Assembly (NCBI RefSeq): GCF_009664085.1
Contig: NZ_CP039268.1
Coordinates: forward strand, 1,597,501-1,661,500
Length of the DNA: 64,000 nucleotides
DNA from: Thermochromatium tepidum ATCC 43061
GTDB taxonomy: Bacteria; Pseudomonadota; Gammaproteobacteria; Chromatiales; Chromatiaceae
Reading direction: 5' to 3'
Shown here: one piece after another, positions 27,592 to 36,214 of the stretch
Position numbering within the stretch: position 1 is the first letter of the stretch
Layout of the letters: each line of letters starts with the position of its first letter
Notes under the pieces: generated by a model
Seen by the model: the letters and a program-made list of their open reading frames with translations, nothing else
The model's database searches: none
What the model was told of the DNA's origin: nothing
Made by a program: the position numbers and the translations under genes

Positions 27592-28664
27592 GCGAACCGA
27601 CCACCCTACAGATGGTCGCCAGCAAGGAACTCGGGGGCGCCGAGCGCTGGTTCATGCGTTTTAGCTTGGCGCTGGCCGAACGCAGGGCCCCGGCGCAACT
27701 GGCCATCCGCCGGGGAAGCGCGCTCGACGGGCTGGAGCTCGGCGGGCTCCCGGTCCATCGCCTGCCCTATCGCACTACTTGGGACCCCTGGTCGCGCCGC
27801 GCGGTCGGGCGTCTGATCCAGGACCTCAAACCCGAGGTCGTCCAGACCTACATGGGCCGCGCCACCCGGCTCACCCGTCTCTCGCGCCCGGGCGGCCCGG
27901 TCCACCTGGCCCGGCTCGGCGGCTATTATGACCTCGGGCCTTACCGTCATGCCCAAGGCTGGATCGGCAACACTAAGGCACTGTGCGACTGGATGGTACG
28001 CCAGGGGCTGCCGGCCGCGCGCGTGTATCACATCTATAACTTTGCCGATCCGGCCCACCCGGTTGCACCCGAGCGCATCGCCGCCTGCCGTGCGCTCCAC
28101 GGCCTGTTGGATGACGCCTGGGTGCTGGTGACGCTGGGGCGTCTGGTGCCGGTCAAGGGCCAGCGCTATCTGATCGAGGCGCTCGCCCGGCTGCCCGAGA
28201 CCCTCGCCGGGCGTCCGTTGCGACTGGTGATGGTCGGTGACGGCCCGCTCGCTCCAAGGCTGCGCCTCCAGGCCGAACAGAGCGGCCAGTCACACCGGAT
28301 CGTCTGGGCCGGCTGGCAGGCCGACCCGGCGCCCTATCTCCAGATGGCGGACCTGGTGGTGTTTCCATCGCTCGAGGAAGAGACCCTGGGCAACGTCATC
28401 CTCGAGGCCTGGGCCTGGGGCAAGCCCTTGGTGACGGCCAGCTTCCGTGGCGCGCGTGAGCTCACCCGGCACGGCGAGGATGCCTGGTGTGTCCCCTGCG
28501 CCGACGCCGCGGCCCTGGCCGAGGGCATCCGCCAGACCCTGTCCGACCCGGCGCTGATGGCGGCGCTGGTCGCGCGCGGGCGGGAGCGGGTGGAACATGA
28601 GTTTGGCCGCCGCACCATCCTGGAGCGCTATCTGGAGCTCTATCGCCAGGTCGCAGGTGGCTGA
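27588..28664 (+). CDS. Glycosyltransferase family 4
   Basis: Second GT4 enzyme of the operon, 358 residues, starting by an ATGA overlap with the upstream gene. The N-terminus LQMVASKELGGAERWFMRF carries the GGAE loop of GT4 enzymes. The C-terminal donor motif is PSLEEETLGNVILEAWAWGK, with both conserved glutamates. Its end is convergent with hemF after 8 nt. Together with the GT9 gene it probably extends one surface oligosaccharide. Confidence 0.9.
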   Translation: MSEPTTLQMVASKELGGAERWFMRFSLALAERRAPAQLAIRRGSALDGLELGGLPVHRLPYRTTWDPWSRRAVGRLIQDLKPEVVQTYMGRATRLTRLSRPGGPVHLARLGGYYDLGPYRHAQGWIGNTKALCDWMVRQGLPAARVYHIYNFADPAHPVAPERIAACRALHGLLDDAWVLVTLGRLVPVKGQRYLIEALARLPETLAGRPLRLVMVGDGPLAPRLRLQAEQSGQSHRIVWAGWQADPAPYLQMADLVVFPSLEEETLGNVILEAWAWGKPLVTASFRGARELTRHGEDAWCVPCADAAALAEGIRQTLSDPALMAALVARGRERVEHEFGRRTILERYLELYRQVAGG

Positions 28665-28672
28665 GTCACACC

Positions 28673-29599
28673 TCAGCCCTCACCCAACCAATCGCGCACC
28701 ACCAGAAAGCGCTCAAGGAGTTCGGACTCAGGTGTCCCAGGCGCAGGCCGATGGTCGTAGCGCCAGCTCACCTCGGGCGGCATGGAGACCAGGATGGATT
28801 CGGTGCGCCCGCCCGATTGCAGCCCAAACAGCGTGCCCCGGTCCTGGACCAGATTGAACTCGACATAGCGCCCGCGCCGGATCTTCTGAAACTCGCGCTC
28901 GCGCTCGCCATAGCGCATGCCCCGGCGACGCTCGACGATCGGCAGATAGCCGGTCAGATAATGGTCACCGACATGACGCCAGAAGGCGAAGGCCGACTCG
29001 AAGCCGCCCTGGTCGAAGTCGTCGAAGAAGATCCCCCCGACACCGCGCGGCTCCTGACGGTGCTTGATGAAGAAATACTCGTCGCACCAAGACTTGAATC
29101 TGGGATAGAGATCCGCACCGAAGGGCTCACAGGCCGCGCGCGCATTGCGATGCCAGTGGACGACGTCCTCCTCGAAGCCATAATAGGGCGTGAGATCAAA
29201 ACCGCCGCCGAACCACCACACCGGCTCGGCGCCGTCTTGCTCGGCCTGGAAGAACCGCAGATTGAGATGCGAGGAGGGCACATAGGGGTTGAGTGGATGG
29301 GCGACCAGCGACACCCCCAGGGCCTCGAAACGCCGTCCGGCCAGCTCGGGCCGCTGGGCGCTGGCCGAGGGCGGTAGGCGCTCGCCCTGGACGTGCGAGA
29401 AATTGATCCCGCACTGCTCGAACACCCGCCCCGCGCGGATCACGCGCGTGCGCCCGCCCCCACCGCCGGGCCGCTCCCAGTGATCCTCGCGCTGCTCGGC
29501 CCCAGGGTCGAGGACGCGCAGGGCCGCGGTGATCTGATCCTGGAGGGCGAGCAGATAGGTCTCAACGGCCTTAAGGTCGGGTCGGCTCGCCATGGTCAT
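28673..29599 (-). CDS. hemF: Oxygen-dependent coproporphyrinogen III oxidase
   Basis: Oxidative decarboxylation of coproporphyrinogen III to protoporphyrinogen IX using O2, a step shared by heme and bacteriochlorophyll synthesis. It is 308 residues. Conserved blocks are [57 protein letters not shown] followed by GIFFDDF, and the C-terminal [17 protein letters not shown]. Start codons at 29599 (MTMASRP) and two codons later are both possible. An anaerobic phototroph would be expected to have HemN as well; it is not in this window. Confidence 0.97.
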   Translation of the reverse strand: MTMASRPDLKAVETYLLALQDQITAALRVLDPGAEQREDHWERPGGGGGRTRVIRAGRVFEQCGINFSHVQGERLPPSASAQRPELAGRRFEALGVSLVAHPLNPYVPSSHLNLRFFQAEQDGAEPVWWFGGGFDLTPYYGFEEDVVHWHRNARAACEPFGADLYPRFKSWCDEYFFIKHRQEPRGVGGIFFDDFDQGGFESAFAFWRHVGDHYLTGYLPIVERRRGMRYGEREREFQKIRRGRYVEFNLVQDRGTLFGLQSGGRTESILVSMPPEVSWRYDHRPAPGTPESELLERFLVVRDWLGEG

Positions 29600-29715
29600 G
29601 AATCCTTATCGTTGAACTGGAATCAGGGCCAACCATAACCGAGTCATGACCCCGAAGGCGAGCGACAACGCGACCTCCCTCTCACGAGATCTGAAACGAT
29701 ACGGACCACTCTGTA

Positions 29716-32190
29716 ATGTCAAAGCGTCACTGGTATTGGTGGATCCCGCTGGCCCTGGTCTTTGCCAGCGCGCTGGGTACGGTGGGACTGATCCTTTGGA
29801 TCGCCAAGCGCGCCGAGCCAATCTATTCGGGCACCCTTGAGCTCGCCGGACTCAGCCGACCGGTCGAGGTCCGCTTTGGTCCCCATGCTGTGCCGACCCT
29901 CGTGGCGAGCGATCTAGAGGACCTGATCTTCGCCCAAGGCTATGTAACGGCCGCAGAGCGGATGTGGCAGATGGACCTGCTGCGCCGTCTCGGGGGCGGG
30001 CGCCTGGCCGAGCTCTTCGGGCAGGATGCCGTGGCGGTCGATCGTTTCTTCCGTACCCTGGGGCTACCGCTCGAGGCGCGGCGCGCCTTAGAGGCCCTGG
30101 AGGCCTCCGATCGCGCCCTGCTCGCGGCCTATGCTGCCGGGGTCAATGCCTATCGCGAGAGGGCGCGTCACCGCCTGCCGCTGGAATATGTGATCGCTGG
30201 ACTGGAGCCTGCGCCCTGGCAGCCCGAGGACAGTCTGGTGATCGGCGCCTACATGGCCTGGACCCAATCGTTCAACATGCGCGCCGAGCTGACCTTTCTG
30301 CGCCTGGCGCGCCGCATCGGACCCGAGCGGGCACGGCTGCTGTTTCCGACCGATGCCGGTCTGGCACCTCCCGAGGTCCCGCCCGAGCTGGTCGCCTACC
30401 TCGCCACCACGGCCACCGGTCCATCCTCGCGCCCCGGATTCGACAGCGCGGCGATCGTCCCCTTCATCGACCTGCCTGCCTGGCCTGGCCTGCCGCCACC
30501 AACCGCCGCCAGCAACGCCTGGCTGGCGACCGGCGCGCGCACTGCCACCGGCGAGGCACTCCTCGCCAATGATCCGCACCTGGCCTTCTCGATGCCCGGA
30601 CCCTGGTATGAGCTGGAGCTGATCGGCCCCAGGCTGCATGTCGCCGGCGTCAGCCTGCCTGGGGTGCCGTTGGTCCTGATCGGACACAATGCCGATCTGG
30701 CCTGGGGTATCACGACGGCCGTTGCCGACACCCAGGACCTCTTCATCGAACGCCCAACCCCTGATGGACGCGCCGTAGAGCGCGAGGGACGCACCCCAGA
30801 ACCGATCCAGGTCCGCTACGAAGCCATCCAGGTTCGGGGGACTGACCCGATCGAGATCGCGATCCGCTCGACCAGTCGCGGCGTGGTATTGAATGACATC
30901 CTGGGGGTGAGGACCGCAACCCCCATGGATCTAGCCGACCCTGATCTCGATGCCCTGATCGTCCTGCGTCAGAACCACGATCATCCGGATCAAAGCTTTC
31001 AGGCCGTGCGCCGTCTCTGTCAGGCCCGGACGCTGGATGAGGCCCGGGCAGCAGGACTGGACTTCCGGCATGTCGTGCTCAACCTGATGCTGGCCCATCA
31101 CGACGGCGGCATCGCCTGGCAGATGACAGGTGTCCTGCCCCAACGCGGGCGCGGGGCGGGCGCCTTCCCCAACCCAGGGTGGAACGACGACTACGCCTGG
31201 CGGGGCGAGGTGCCTCAGGCGCTCAATCCGAGCCTGACCGATCCGCCCTCGGGGATCATCATCACCGCCAACCAGCGCACCATTCCGCCCGATCATCCGC
31301 TCCGGGTCAGCAACGCCTGGATGTCACCACACCGGGCCCAGCGCATCGCCGCTCGGATCGAGAACGCCGGGCCGCTCACCCCCGAGTCGATGGCGGCGAT
31401 CCAGGCCGACCGCATCAGTCTCCAGGGCCGGATGATGCAGTCCTCGCTGCGCCGGCTAGAGGCCGAGATCCGCGCGCTTGACCCCGGCGCCTGGTTGCTC
31501 GCCGAGCGCCATGTGCTCGACTGGGACGGGGACATGGACGCCTCCAGCCGCCCGGCCGCCTTCGCCGCCCTGTTGGAGCCGGCGCTGTTCCAGGCCCTCT
31601 ATGGCGATGAATTGGGCGAGGACCTGCCTTATCTGCTGTCACTGGCGATCGTCGCCTACAACCCGCTCCAAGAAACGCTGCGCACGGGCGAATCCGCATT
31701 CTGGGACGATGTCACGACCCCAGAACCCGAGACGCCCGCTGCGATCTGGGCCCGGGCGCTGCGCAAAGCCAAGACCGCCCTGGATGGCTATGGAGCCGAG
31801 GTCCGGCTCGCCGACCTCCGCCGGGTCCGCTTCACCCATGCCTTCGATCGGCTACCGCTCCTGGGCGATCTCTTCAGTGTCGGACCCATTGGGGTCGGTG
31901 GCAGTTCGGACACCGTCGATGTCATCAAGACCGAACCCCAGGCGCCGGGCAAGGGGCTGTTCGGCGCCTCGATGCGCGTGGTCGCGACCCCGGCCGACTG
32001 GCGCCGAACGCGCGGTACCCTGACGCTCGGTCAGTCGGGCCATCGCTTCTCACCCTACCGTTCCGATCAGCTCGAGGACTGGCTCGTGGTCCGCTCCCAT
32101 CCCTGGCCCTGGAACGGGCCGGATGACGCCCACACACTGGGTCGGTTGCAGCTCGATCCGCTCGATGCGAGCGAACGGGTCGAACGCTAG
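29716..32190 (+). CDS. Penicillin acylase family protein (Ntn hydrolase)
   Basis: Predicted periplasmic amidohydrolase of the penicillin G acylase/AHL acylase superfamily, made as a precursor that cuts itself into alpha and beta chains. It is 824 residues. The N-terminal hydrophobic segment (about 8-29) could be an uncleaved anchor or a signal peptide. The alpha chain contains AQGYVTAAERMWQMDLLRR. The predicted new N-terminus of the beta chain is Ser266 in ASNAWLATG, followed by the family block ALLANDPHL. Family substrates include beta-lactams and acyl-homoserine lactones; none can be assigned here. Its TAG stop lies inside the CTAG end of repeat copy C, so the last residues may have changed when that element inserted. 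Confidence 0.88.
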   Translation: MSKRHWYWWIPLALVFASALGTVGLILWIAKRAEPIYSGTLELAGLSRPVEVRFGPHAVPTLVASDLEDLIFAQGYVTAAERMWQMDLLRRLGGGRLAELFGQDAVAVDRFFRTLGLPLEARRALEALEASDRALLAAYAAGVNAYRERARHRLPLEYVIAGLEPAPWQPEDSLVIGAYMAWTQSFNMRAELTFLRLARRIGPERARLLFPTDAGLAPPEVPPELVAYLATTATGPSSRPGFDSAAIVPFIDLPAWPGLPPPTAASNAWLATGARTATGEALLANDPHLAFSMPGPWYELELIGPRLHVAGVSLPGVPLVLIGHNADLAWGITTAVADTQDLFIERPTPDGRAVEREGRTPEPIQVRYEAIQVRGTDPIEIAIRSTSRGVVLNDILGVRTATPMDLADPDLDALIVLRQNHDHPDQSFQAVRRLCQARTLDEARAAGLDFRHVVLNLMLAHHDGGIAWQMTGVLPQRGRGAGAFPNPGWNDDYAWRGEVPQALNPSLTDPPSGIIITANQRTIPPDHPLRVSNAWMSPHRAQRIAARIENAGPLTPESMAAIQADRISLQGRMMQSSLRRLEAEIRALDPGAWLLAERHVLDWDGDMDASSRPAAFAALLEPALFQALYGDELGEDLPYLLSLAIVAYNPLQETLRTGESAFWDDVTTPEPETPAAIWARALRKAKTALDGYGAEVRLADLRRVRFTHAFDRLPLLGDLFSVGPIGVGGSSDTVDVIKTEPQAPGKGLFGASMRVVATPADWRRTRGTLTLGQSGHRFSPYRSDQLEDWLVVRSHPWPWNGPDDAHTLGRLQLDPLDASERVER

Positions 32191-32304
32191 GAAAACGCTG
32201 AATAAATCGCGTGCCTCTCAATCGCGGCTGAAGCCGCTCCTAAAAAATCAATGGGTTACGCGAGAAGGTTTTGCCACGAATGGCAAAAATCAGCGTTTCC
32301 CTAG
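32187..32304. repeat. Small inverted-repeat element, copy C
   Basis: A 118-bp element. The left end CTAGGAAAACGCTGAATAAA and the right end, reverse-complemented as CTAGGGAAACGCTGATTTTT, form 16-bp imperfect terminal inverted repeats like those of copies A and B. The left CTAG supplies the stop codon of the acylase gene. The right CTAG supplies the TAG that ends the IS481 relic. Confidence 0.6.
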
Positions 32305-32496
32305 GTGTCAAGTCCCCTGAGATTACAGACGTATTTTTTGAAGCGTTCGGGGCATGTGTCACACCAGTCCTTGAGCGCCTGGATCGGGGCGATGTGGCCG
32401 AGGGCTTGCCGGCGCTCGGCCAGATCCCGAGTCGGGAGCCTCAAGGTCTGGATCTCACGGCGAATAGCGGGCGTTTTTGTGCAGACGGATCACCAT
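32301..32496 (-). pseudogene. IS481-family transposase relic (internally deleted, frameshifted)
   Basis: Minus-strand translation gives a normal transposase start, MVIRLHKNAR, then a frameshift into TPAIRREIQTLRLPTRDLAE and ERRQALGHIAPIQALKDW, ending CNLRGLDT*. The first part is the N-terminal helix-turn-helix start and the last part is the C-terminal tail of IS481-family integrase-type transposases. The whole catalytic DDE core is missing. The frameshift is consistent with an 11-nt loss between repeats of CGCCCGC. The assignment is from remembered family sequence. Confidence 0.75.
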
Positions 32497-32578
32497 GGGG
32501 CGCCTTTAGCCACGATTGGGGGAGATGGGATTGATAAGGGACACAGGATAACGGTCTGGAACTCGGGGAGGCTTGACA
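32307..32578. mobile_element. Internally deleted IS481-like element
   Basis: TGTCAAGTCCCCTGAG at 32307-32322 and, reverse-complemented, TGTCAAGCCTCCCCGAG at 32562-32578 form terminal inverted repeats beginning TGT, as in IS481 elements. They enclose the transposase relic, so about 270 bp remain of an element that would normally exceed 1 kb. From 32579 to 32778 no gene or clear site is seen. Confidence 0.6.
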
Positions 32579-32778
32579 TAAATGAATCCTCGCGTGCCGT
32601 TCCGGCCCATGCCATCATGGGCGCCGGGCCTGCGGATACCATCTACTGTATGGACAAGGCAATCCTATTCGTTGCGTTGCCCATGGCGATGAACTGCCAA
32701 GGATCTATCCTTGGACTGTCTCGCACAGCGCGATCCAGCACCATCCAACTCCATCCAACCTGAAGAAATCCTGCCCCT

Positions 32779-33807
32779 ATGTCTAGCCAAAAACCAAGCG
32801 CTTCAGAATCAGATCGTCGCACGCAAACGCGATTGAGTGCGCAGGTGCCCATTCAGCTGCGTGTCGGCAGTGAATCGCAAACACGTCCAGCCACCCTGAT
32901 CGATCTATCCTGGGGCGGCGCACTCTGTCAGGCGACCACAGCACTGCCGCCCGGCGAAACCCGGATCTGGCTAAAGCTACCCTGGGCCTCGGCTGAAACG
33001 ATCGACATCGAAGCCCAGCTGCTGCGTCAGAAGGATCTGGAGGATGGCCGCCATCATTTCGCCGTGCGTTTCCAGCGCCTGTCGCTGGTCAATCAAGCCC
33101 GGCTGGAAAAATTGCTTGGCCATCTTCAAGAGGGCGACGCCAAGGGTCCGCCCGACCACCAGGCCAAACCCTTGGTCGCCACGCTGGACGTCTTGATCCA
33201 GACACTCGACGAGTGGCGCGGGGCGCTCAGTGAGATTGCCAAGGGGCAACTACGGATCAGCGCGCCGGTCGATTTTGTGCCTGGTCAAAGCCTCAGTCTG
33301 CAATTCACCGGCGCCCCAGCCCGCGCGCGTCTTCGACTGCGTGCCCGGATCCTAAACCGCGAAGACCCGCCGCAAGGCTTCTTTGAAAAGGCCCCGGCGC
33401 GGCTGACCCTGGAATTCGAGCACCCCTTGGACATCCTACGTCAGTGGTCCGAATGGCTGTTGCGGCAAATACCACCACCGGACTCGGCGTCCTCGCCACG
33501 GGCGGATGATCAGCCGCAGGTCGCACCACCAGAGGCCATTAAGGCTCAACTGATTGTGAGCACCGTACAGCGTACGGCCCTGGAAGCCTTCTTTCCGGAA
33601 TCCCTTGACTACTTAACGACGGTGTGGGGGGATGTCGACGCCTTTGATTCTGTGTTCCGCCGACTCATCTTTGGCGAGACCGATACGCTCGGCACCTGGA
33701 CACCGGAGGCCTGGGAAGAGCTTCAATTTCTACAAGCCGTGCATGACGAGGCCTATGGCCTACCCGAGTCGCGCAGCATTCAACTAAAACCTGGCCGCGC
33801 CCGTTAG
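32779..33807 (+). CDS. PilZ-domain protein (long paralogue)
   Basis: 342-residue cytoplasmic protein. The N-terminal PilZ domain (about 12-115) carries the cyclic-di-GMP signature: RRTQTR and then DLSWGGALC (DxSxxG form). A second half (about 130-240) is similar to the matching part of the next gene, e.g. ALSEIAKGQLRISAPVDFVP and LRLRARI. An extra 90-residue C-terminal part contains TVWGDVDAFDSVFRRLIFGE. With the adjacent paralogue and convergent pilR it suggests c-di-GMP control of type IV pili or motility, but no direct evidence links it to pili. Confidence 0.8.
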   Translation: MSSQKPSASESDRRTQTRLSAQVPIQLRVGSESQTRPATLIDLSWGGALCQATTALPPGETRIWLKLPWASAETIDIEAQLLRQKDLEDGRHHFAVRFQRLSLVNQARLEKLLGHLQEGDAKGPPDHQAKPLVATLDVLIQTLDEWRGALSEIAKGQLRISAPVDFVPGQSLSLQFTGAPARARLRLRARILNREDPPQGFFEKAPARLTLEFEHPLDILRQWSEWLLRQIPPPDSASSPRADDQPQVAPPEAIKAQLIVSTVQRTALEAFFPESLDYLTTVWGDVDAFDSVFRRLIFGETDTLGTWTPEAWEELQFLQAVHDEAYGLPESRSIQLKPGRAR

Positions 33808-33830
33808 GCCTACCACAAAGTTAGACGATC

Positions 33831-34538
33831 ATGCATGACTCCAAATTAACTCAAAGTGCTATTGACATGCTCGAAAAGCGCTCACAGCGCCGCGTTGGCC
33901 TTGAGATCCCCATCAAGGTCTGCCGACCCGGCTCCAATACCGCCATTACGGCGCACTATCAAGATCTCTCCTGGGCGGGGGCCAGCTTCATCACCAATGA
34001 CATCAGCATTCAGCCTGGTGATCGACTGATCCTGTATTTTCCCTGGACGAACAGACAGTCGTTTACGATCGAGGCCGATGTCATGCGCTGTGAAACGCTG
34101 GAGGCCGAGCGGCATCGGGTGGCTGTACGCTTCACCACAGTTGGTCATCAGGATAACCAACGGCTTACTAAGCTGATCGAATTGCTATCGTCCGGCCAAC
34201 CCGAGGTCTCCCAAGGAACCCCACCATTCGTACCCACCCTGGAGCTGGTCTTCGATGATCAAGAAGAGATGCGCCAAAAGCTGTCCGAGATCGCCCTGGG
34301 GGGGGTGTCCATCACCGCCTTCGGTGCCTATCAAATCGGTCAGAGCCTGCTGCTATCTGTGGGGTATCCCGATGATTTTCAGACCTTGCGCCTCCGTGCC
34401 CGCGTCAAGTCGCAGTCCATCGAGGATCCGGGTGACAGCCTGCGTCCGTGTCTCGTCACCCTAGAGCTCGCGTTCGAGCACCCGCTCGATGAATTGCAGA
34501 GACTGACTCAGCGTCACATGCGCCTTGAGCGCAAGTGA
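33831..34538 (+). CDS. PilZ-domain protein (short paralogue)
   Basis: 235 residues. The N-terminal PilZ domain has KRSQRR followed by DLSWAGASF. The C-terminal half has LSEIALGGVSITAFGAYQIG and LRLRARVKS, similar to the preceding gene, so the pair probably arose by tandem duplication. It lacks the C-terminal extension of its neighbour. The start is 23 nt after the upstream stop; the end is convergent with pilR with only 3 nt between. Confidence 0.8.
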   Translation: MHDSKLTQSAIDMLEKRSQRRVGLEIPIKVCRPGSNTAITAHYQDLSWAGASFITNDISIQPGDRLILYFPWTNRQSFTIEADVMRCETLEAERHRVAVRFTTVGHQDNQRLTKLIELLSSGQPEVSQGTPPFVPTLELVFDDQEEMRQKLSEIALGGVSITAFGAYQIGQSLLLSVGYPDDFQTLRLRARVKSQSIEDPGDSLRPCLVTLELAFEHPLDELQRLTQRHMRLERK

Positions 34539-34541
34539 CCA

Positions 34542-35870
34542 TCAAGTTTTGCGCCAAAGCCGTCTTGACCTGTCCTCGATCCCGAGTCTGGCCAGGCTAT
34601 ATTCGAACGCCAGCGGCGTCATGCCGAGCGTGCGAGCGGCGGCCTGATTCGAATGTGCCTGATCAAGTGCCGTGCGCGCCGACCCCACGGGCACAAGCAT
34701 GTTGAGGCGCTCCTCGTTGGTGGGCAGATAGAGATCCTTGACCTCGATGCACTCGCCCTCGCACAAGGCCAGGGCGCGCTCCAGGATGTTTTCGAGTTCG
34801 CGCACATTACCTGGGAAGGAATAACGCATGAGCGCGGCCATGGCCTCCTCCGAGAGCCTCGGGGCGACTGTCCCCACAGCCATCGGGCTGAGTTTTCGCA
34901 AGATATGGGTCGCCAGTGGGCGGATGTCCTCGGGTCGCTCGCGCAGGGGCGGTAAGCGTAGCTCGATGACATTGATCCGATAAAAGAGATCCTGCCGAAA
35001 GCGCCCCTCCTCGACCTCCCGCGCCAGATCGCGATGACTGGCGCTGATGAGCCGCACATTGACCGGGACCTCGCGCGCCGCGCCAACCGGACGCACGCTC
35101 TTCTCTTGGATGGCGCGCAGCAGCTTGACCTGGGCCGAAAGGGGCAGGTCGGCCAGTTCGTCGAGGAAGAGCGTTCCACCGGCGGCGGCCTGGAACAGGC
35201 CCTCCTTGTCGGTCACCGCGCCGGTGAAACTGCCCTTCTTGTGCCCGAATAACTCGCTTTCGACCAGGTCGTGCGGAATGGCCCCGCAGTTGACCGGCAC
35301 AAAGGGGCCGTCACGGCGCGGCCCCTGGGCATGGATCAGACGCGCGGCCAACTCCTTGCCCGTACCGCTCTCACCGGTGATGAAGACAGGCGCCTGGGTG
35401 CGGGCAAGCTTGGCGATCAGGGTACGAATCTGCTGCATCGCTGGCGAGTCGCCAAGCAGGGGTGGCTCTGACCCGGAACGCGCTTCGGTAGTGATTGCCC
35501 GTCCGCGCAGTCTGAGCGCCGACTCGACGAGGTTGCGCAGGGCCGAAAGATCGACCGGCTTGGCGACGAAATCGAAGGCCCCGGCCTTCATCGCGGCGAC
35601 GGCTGATTCCATGTTGCCGTGGGCTGTGATCATGGCCACCGGCAGTTCTGGATAATGGGCATTGATATAGCGCAGCAGGTCAAGTCCGGTCCCGTCCGGC
35701 AGACAGAGGTCGGTGAGACAGAGGTCGGGGCGATGGCGCTCCAGTTGGAGCTTGGCCTCGGCGACCGTCGAGGCCGTCACCGCTGACACGTCCATGCGCC
35801 CAAGCGTGATGCGGATCAGCTCGAGTAGATCGGCTTCGTCGTCGACCGCGAGCACCAAGGGTCTGGACAT
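34542..35870 (-). CDS. pilR: Sigma54-dependent response regulator PilR
   Basis: NtrC-family activator of type IV pilin genes. It is 442 residues from the ATG at 35870 (MSRPLVLAVDDEADLLELI). The receiver domain (1-120) has the DD pair and the phospho-acceptor in DLCLTDLCLPDGTG. The central AAA+ domain has Walker A GESGTGKE, the sigma54-contact loop ELFGHKKGSFTGA and GGTLFLDELADLP. A C-terminal Fis-type helix-turn-helix contains QAAARTLGMTPLAFEYSL. The sequence around KLARTQAPVFITGESGTGKE matches PilR better than NtrC. The usual partner kinase pilS is not adjacent; tRNA-Ala lies upstream. Confidence 0.88.
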   Translation of the reverse strand: MSRPLVLAVDDEADLLELIRITLGRMDVSAVTASTVAEAKLQLERHRPDLCLTDLCLPDGTGLDLLRYINAHYPELPVAMITAHGNMESAVAAMKAGAFDFVAKPVDLSALRNLVESALRLRGRAITTEARSGSEPPLLGDSPAMQQIRTLIAKLARTQAPVFITGESGTGKELAARLIHAQGPRRDGPFVPVNCGAIPHDLVESELFGHKKGSFTGAVTDKEGLFQAAAGGTLFLDELADLPLSAQVKLLRAIQEKSVRPVGAAREVPVNVRLISASHRDLAREVEEGRFRQDLFYRINVIELRLPPLRERPEDIRPLATHILRKLSPMAVGTVAPRLSEEAMAALMRYSFPGNVRELENILERALALCEGECIEVKDLYLPTNEERLNMLVPVGSARTALDQAHSNQAAARTLGMTPLAFEYSLARLGIEDRSRRLWRKT

Positions 35871-35960
35871 ATCCAGCGTTCGGACTACAGCTTCATGGTG
35901 TGGCGGTTGAGCGTGTCTTGCCAGCACGGAAACAGGCGCAACGCTGTTTCATAAGGCGAG

Positions 35961-36036
<76 letters not shown>

Positions 36037-36038
36037 GT

Positions 36039-36214
36039 CGTAAACAACCCTCGACTGAAGTCGAAGGCTTTATTGTAAGACGCAGCAAACATGGTTGACC
36101 GCATCCCCAACATTGGGCGTGTTTACAGCCGCCCTTGGCAGCGGGGCTCCACTGCCAATCCGGGCCAGGTTTCGACTGGCGTTGCAGTCTGCGTGCGCCC
36201 GGAGACCACACTTG
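36039..36214 (-). ncRNA. Candidate omega-RNA gene in the mini-element
   Basis: The minus strand carries the last 150 or so nt of tnpB plus the right end, the region that forms the TnpB guide RNA (omega-RNA/reRNA) in other IS200/IS605 elements. A perfect TATAAT (36226-36221) from the old tnpA promoter now sits a few bases upstream of the deletion junction, at the right distance to start transcription near 36214. The RNA would read out of the right end into tRNA-Ala, giving a guide beginning ACGGGGCTGTAGCTC. Expression and function are inferred, not seen. Confidence 0.55.

Noticed and set aside
34542-35870. NtrC (nitrogen regulator) instead of PilR
   Set aside because: The central domain and its flanks resemble PilR more closely, and the window has a minor pilin operon but no glnA or ntrB next to it.
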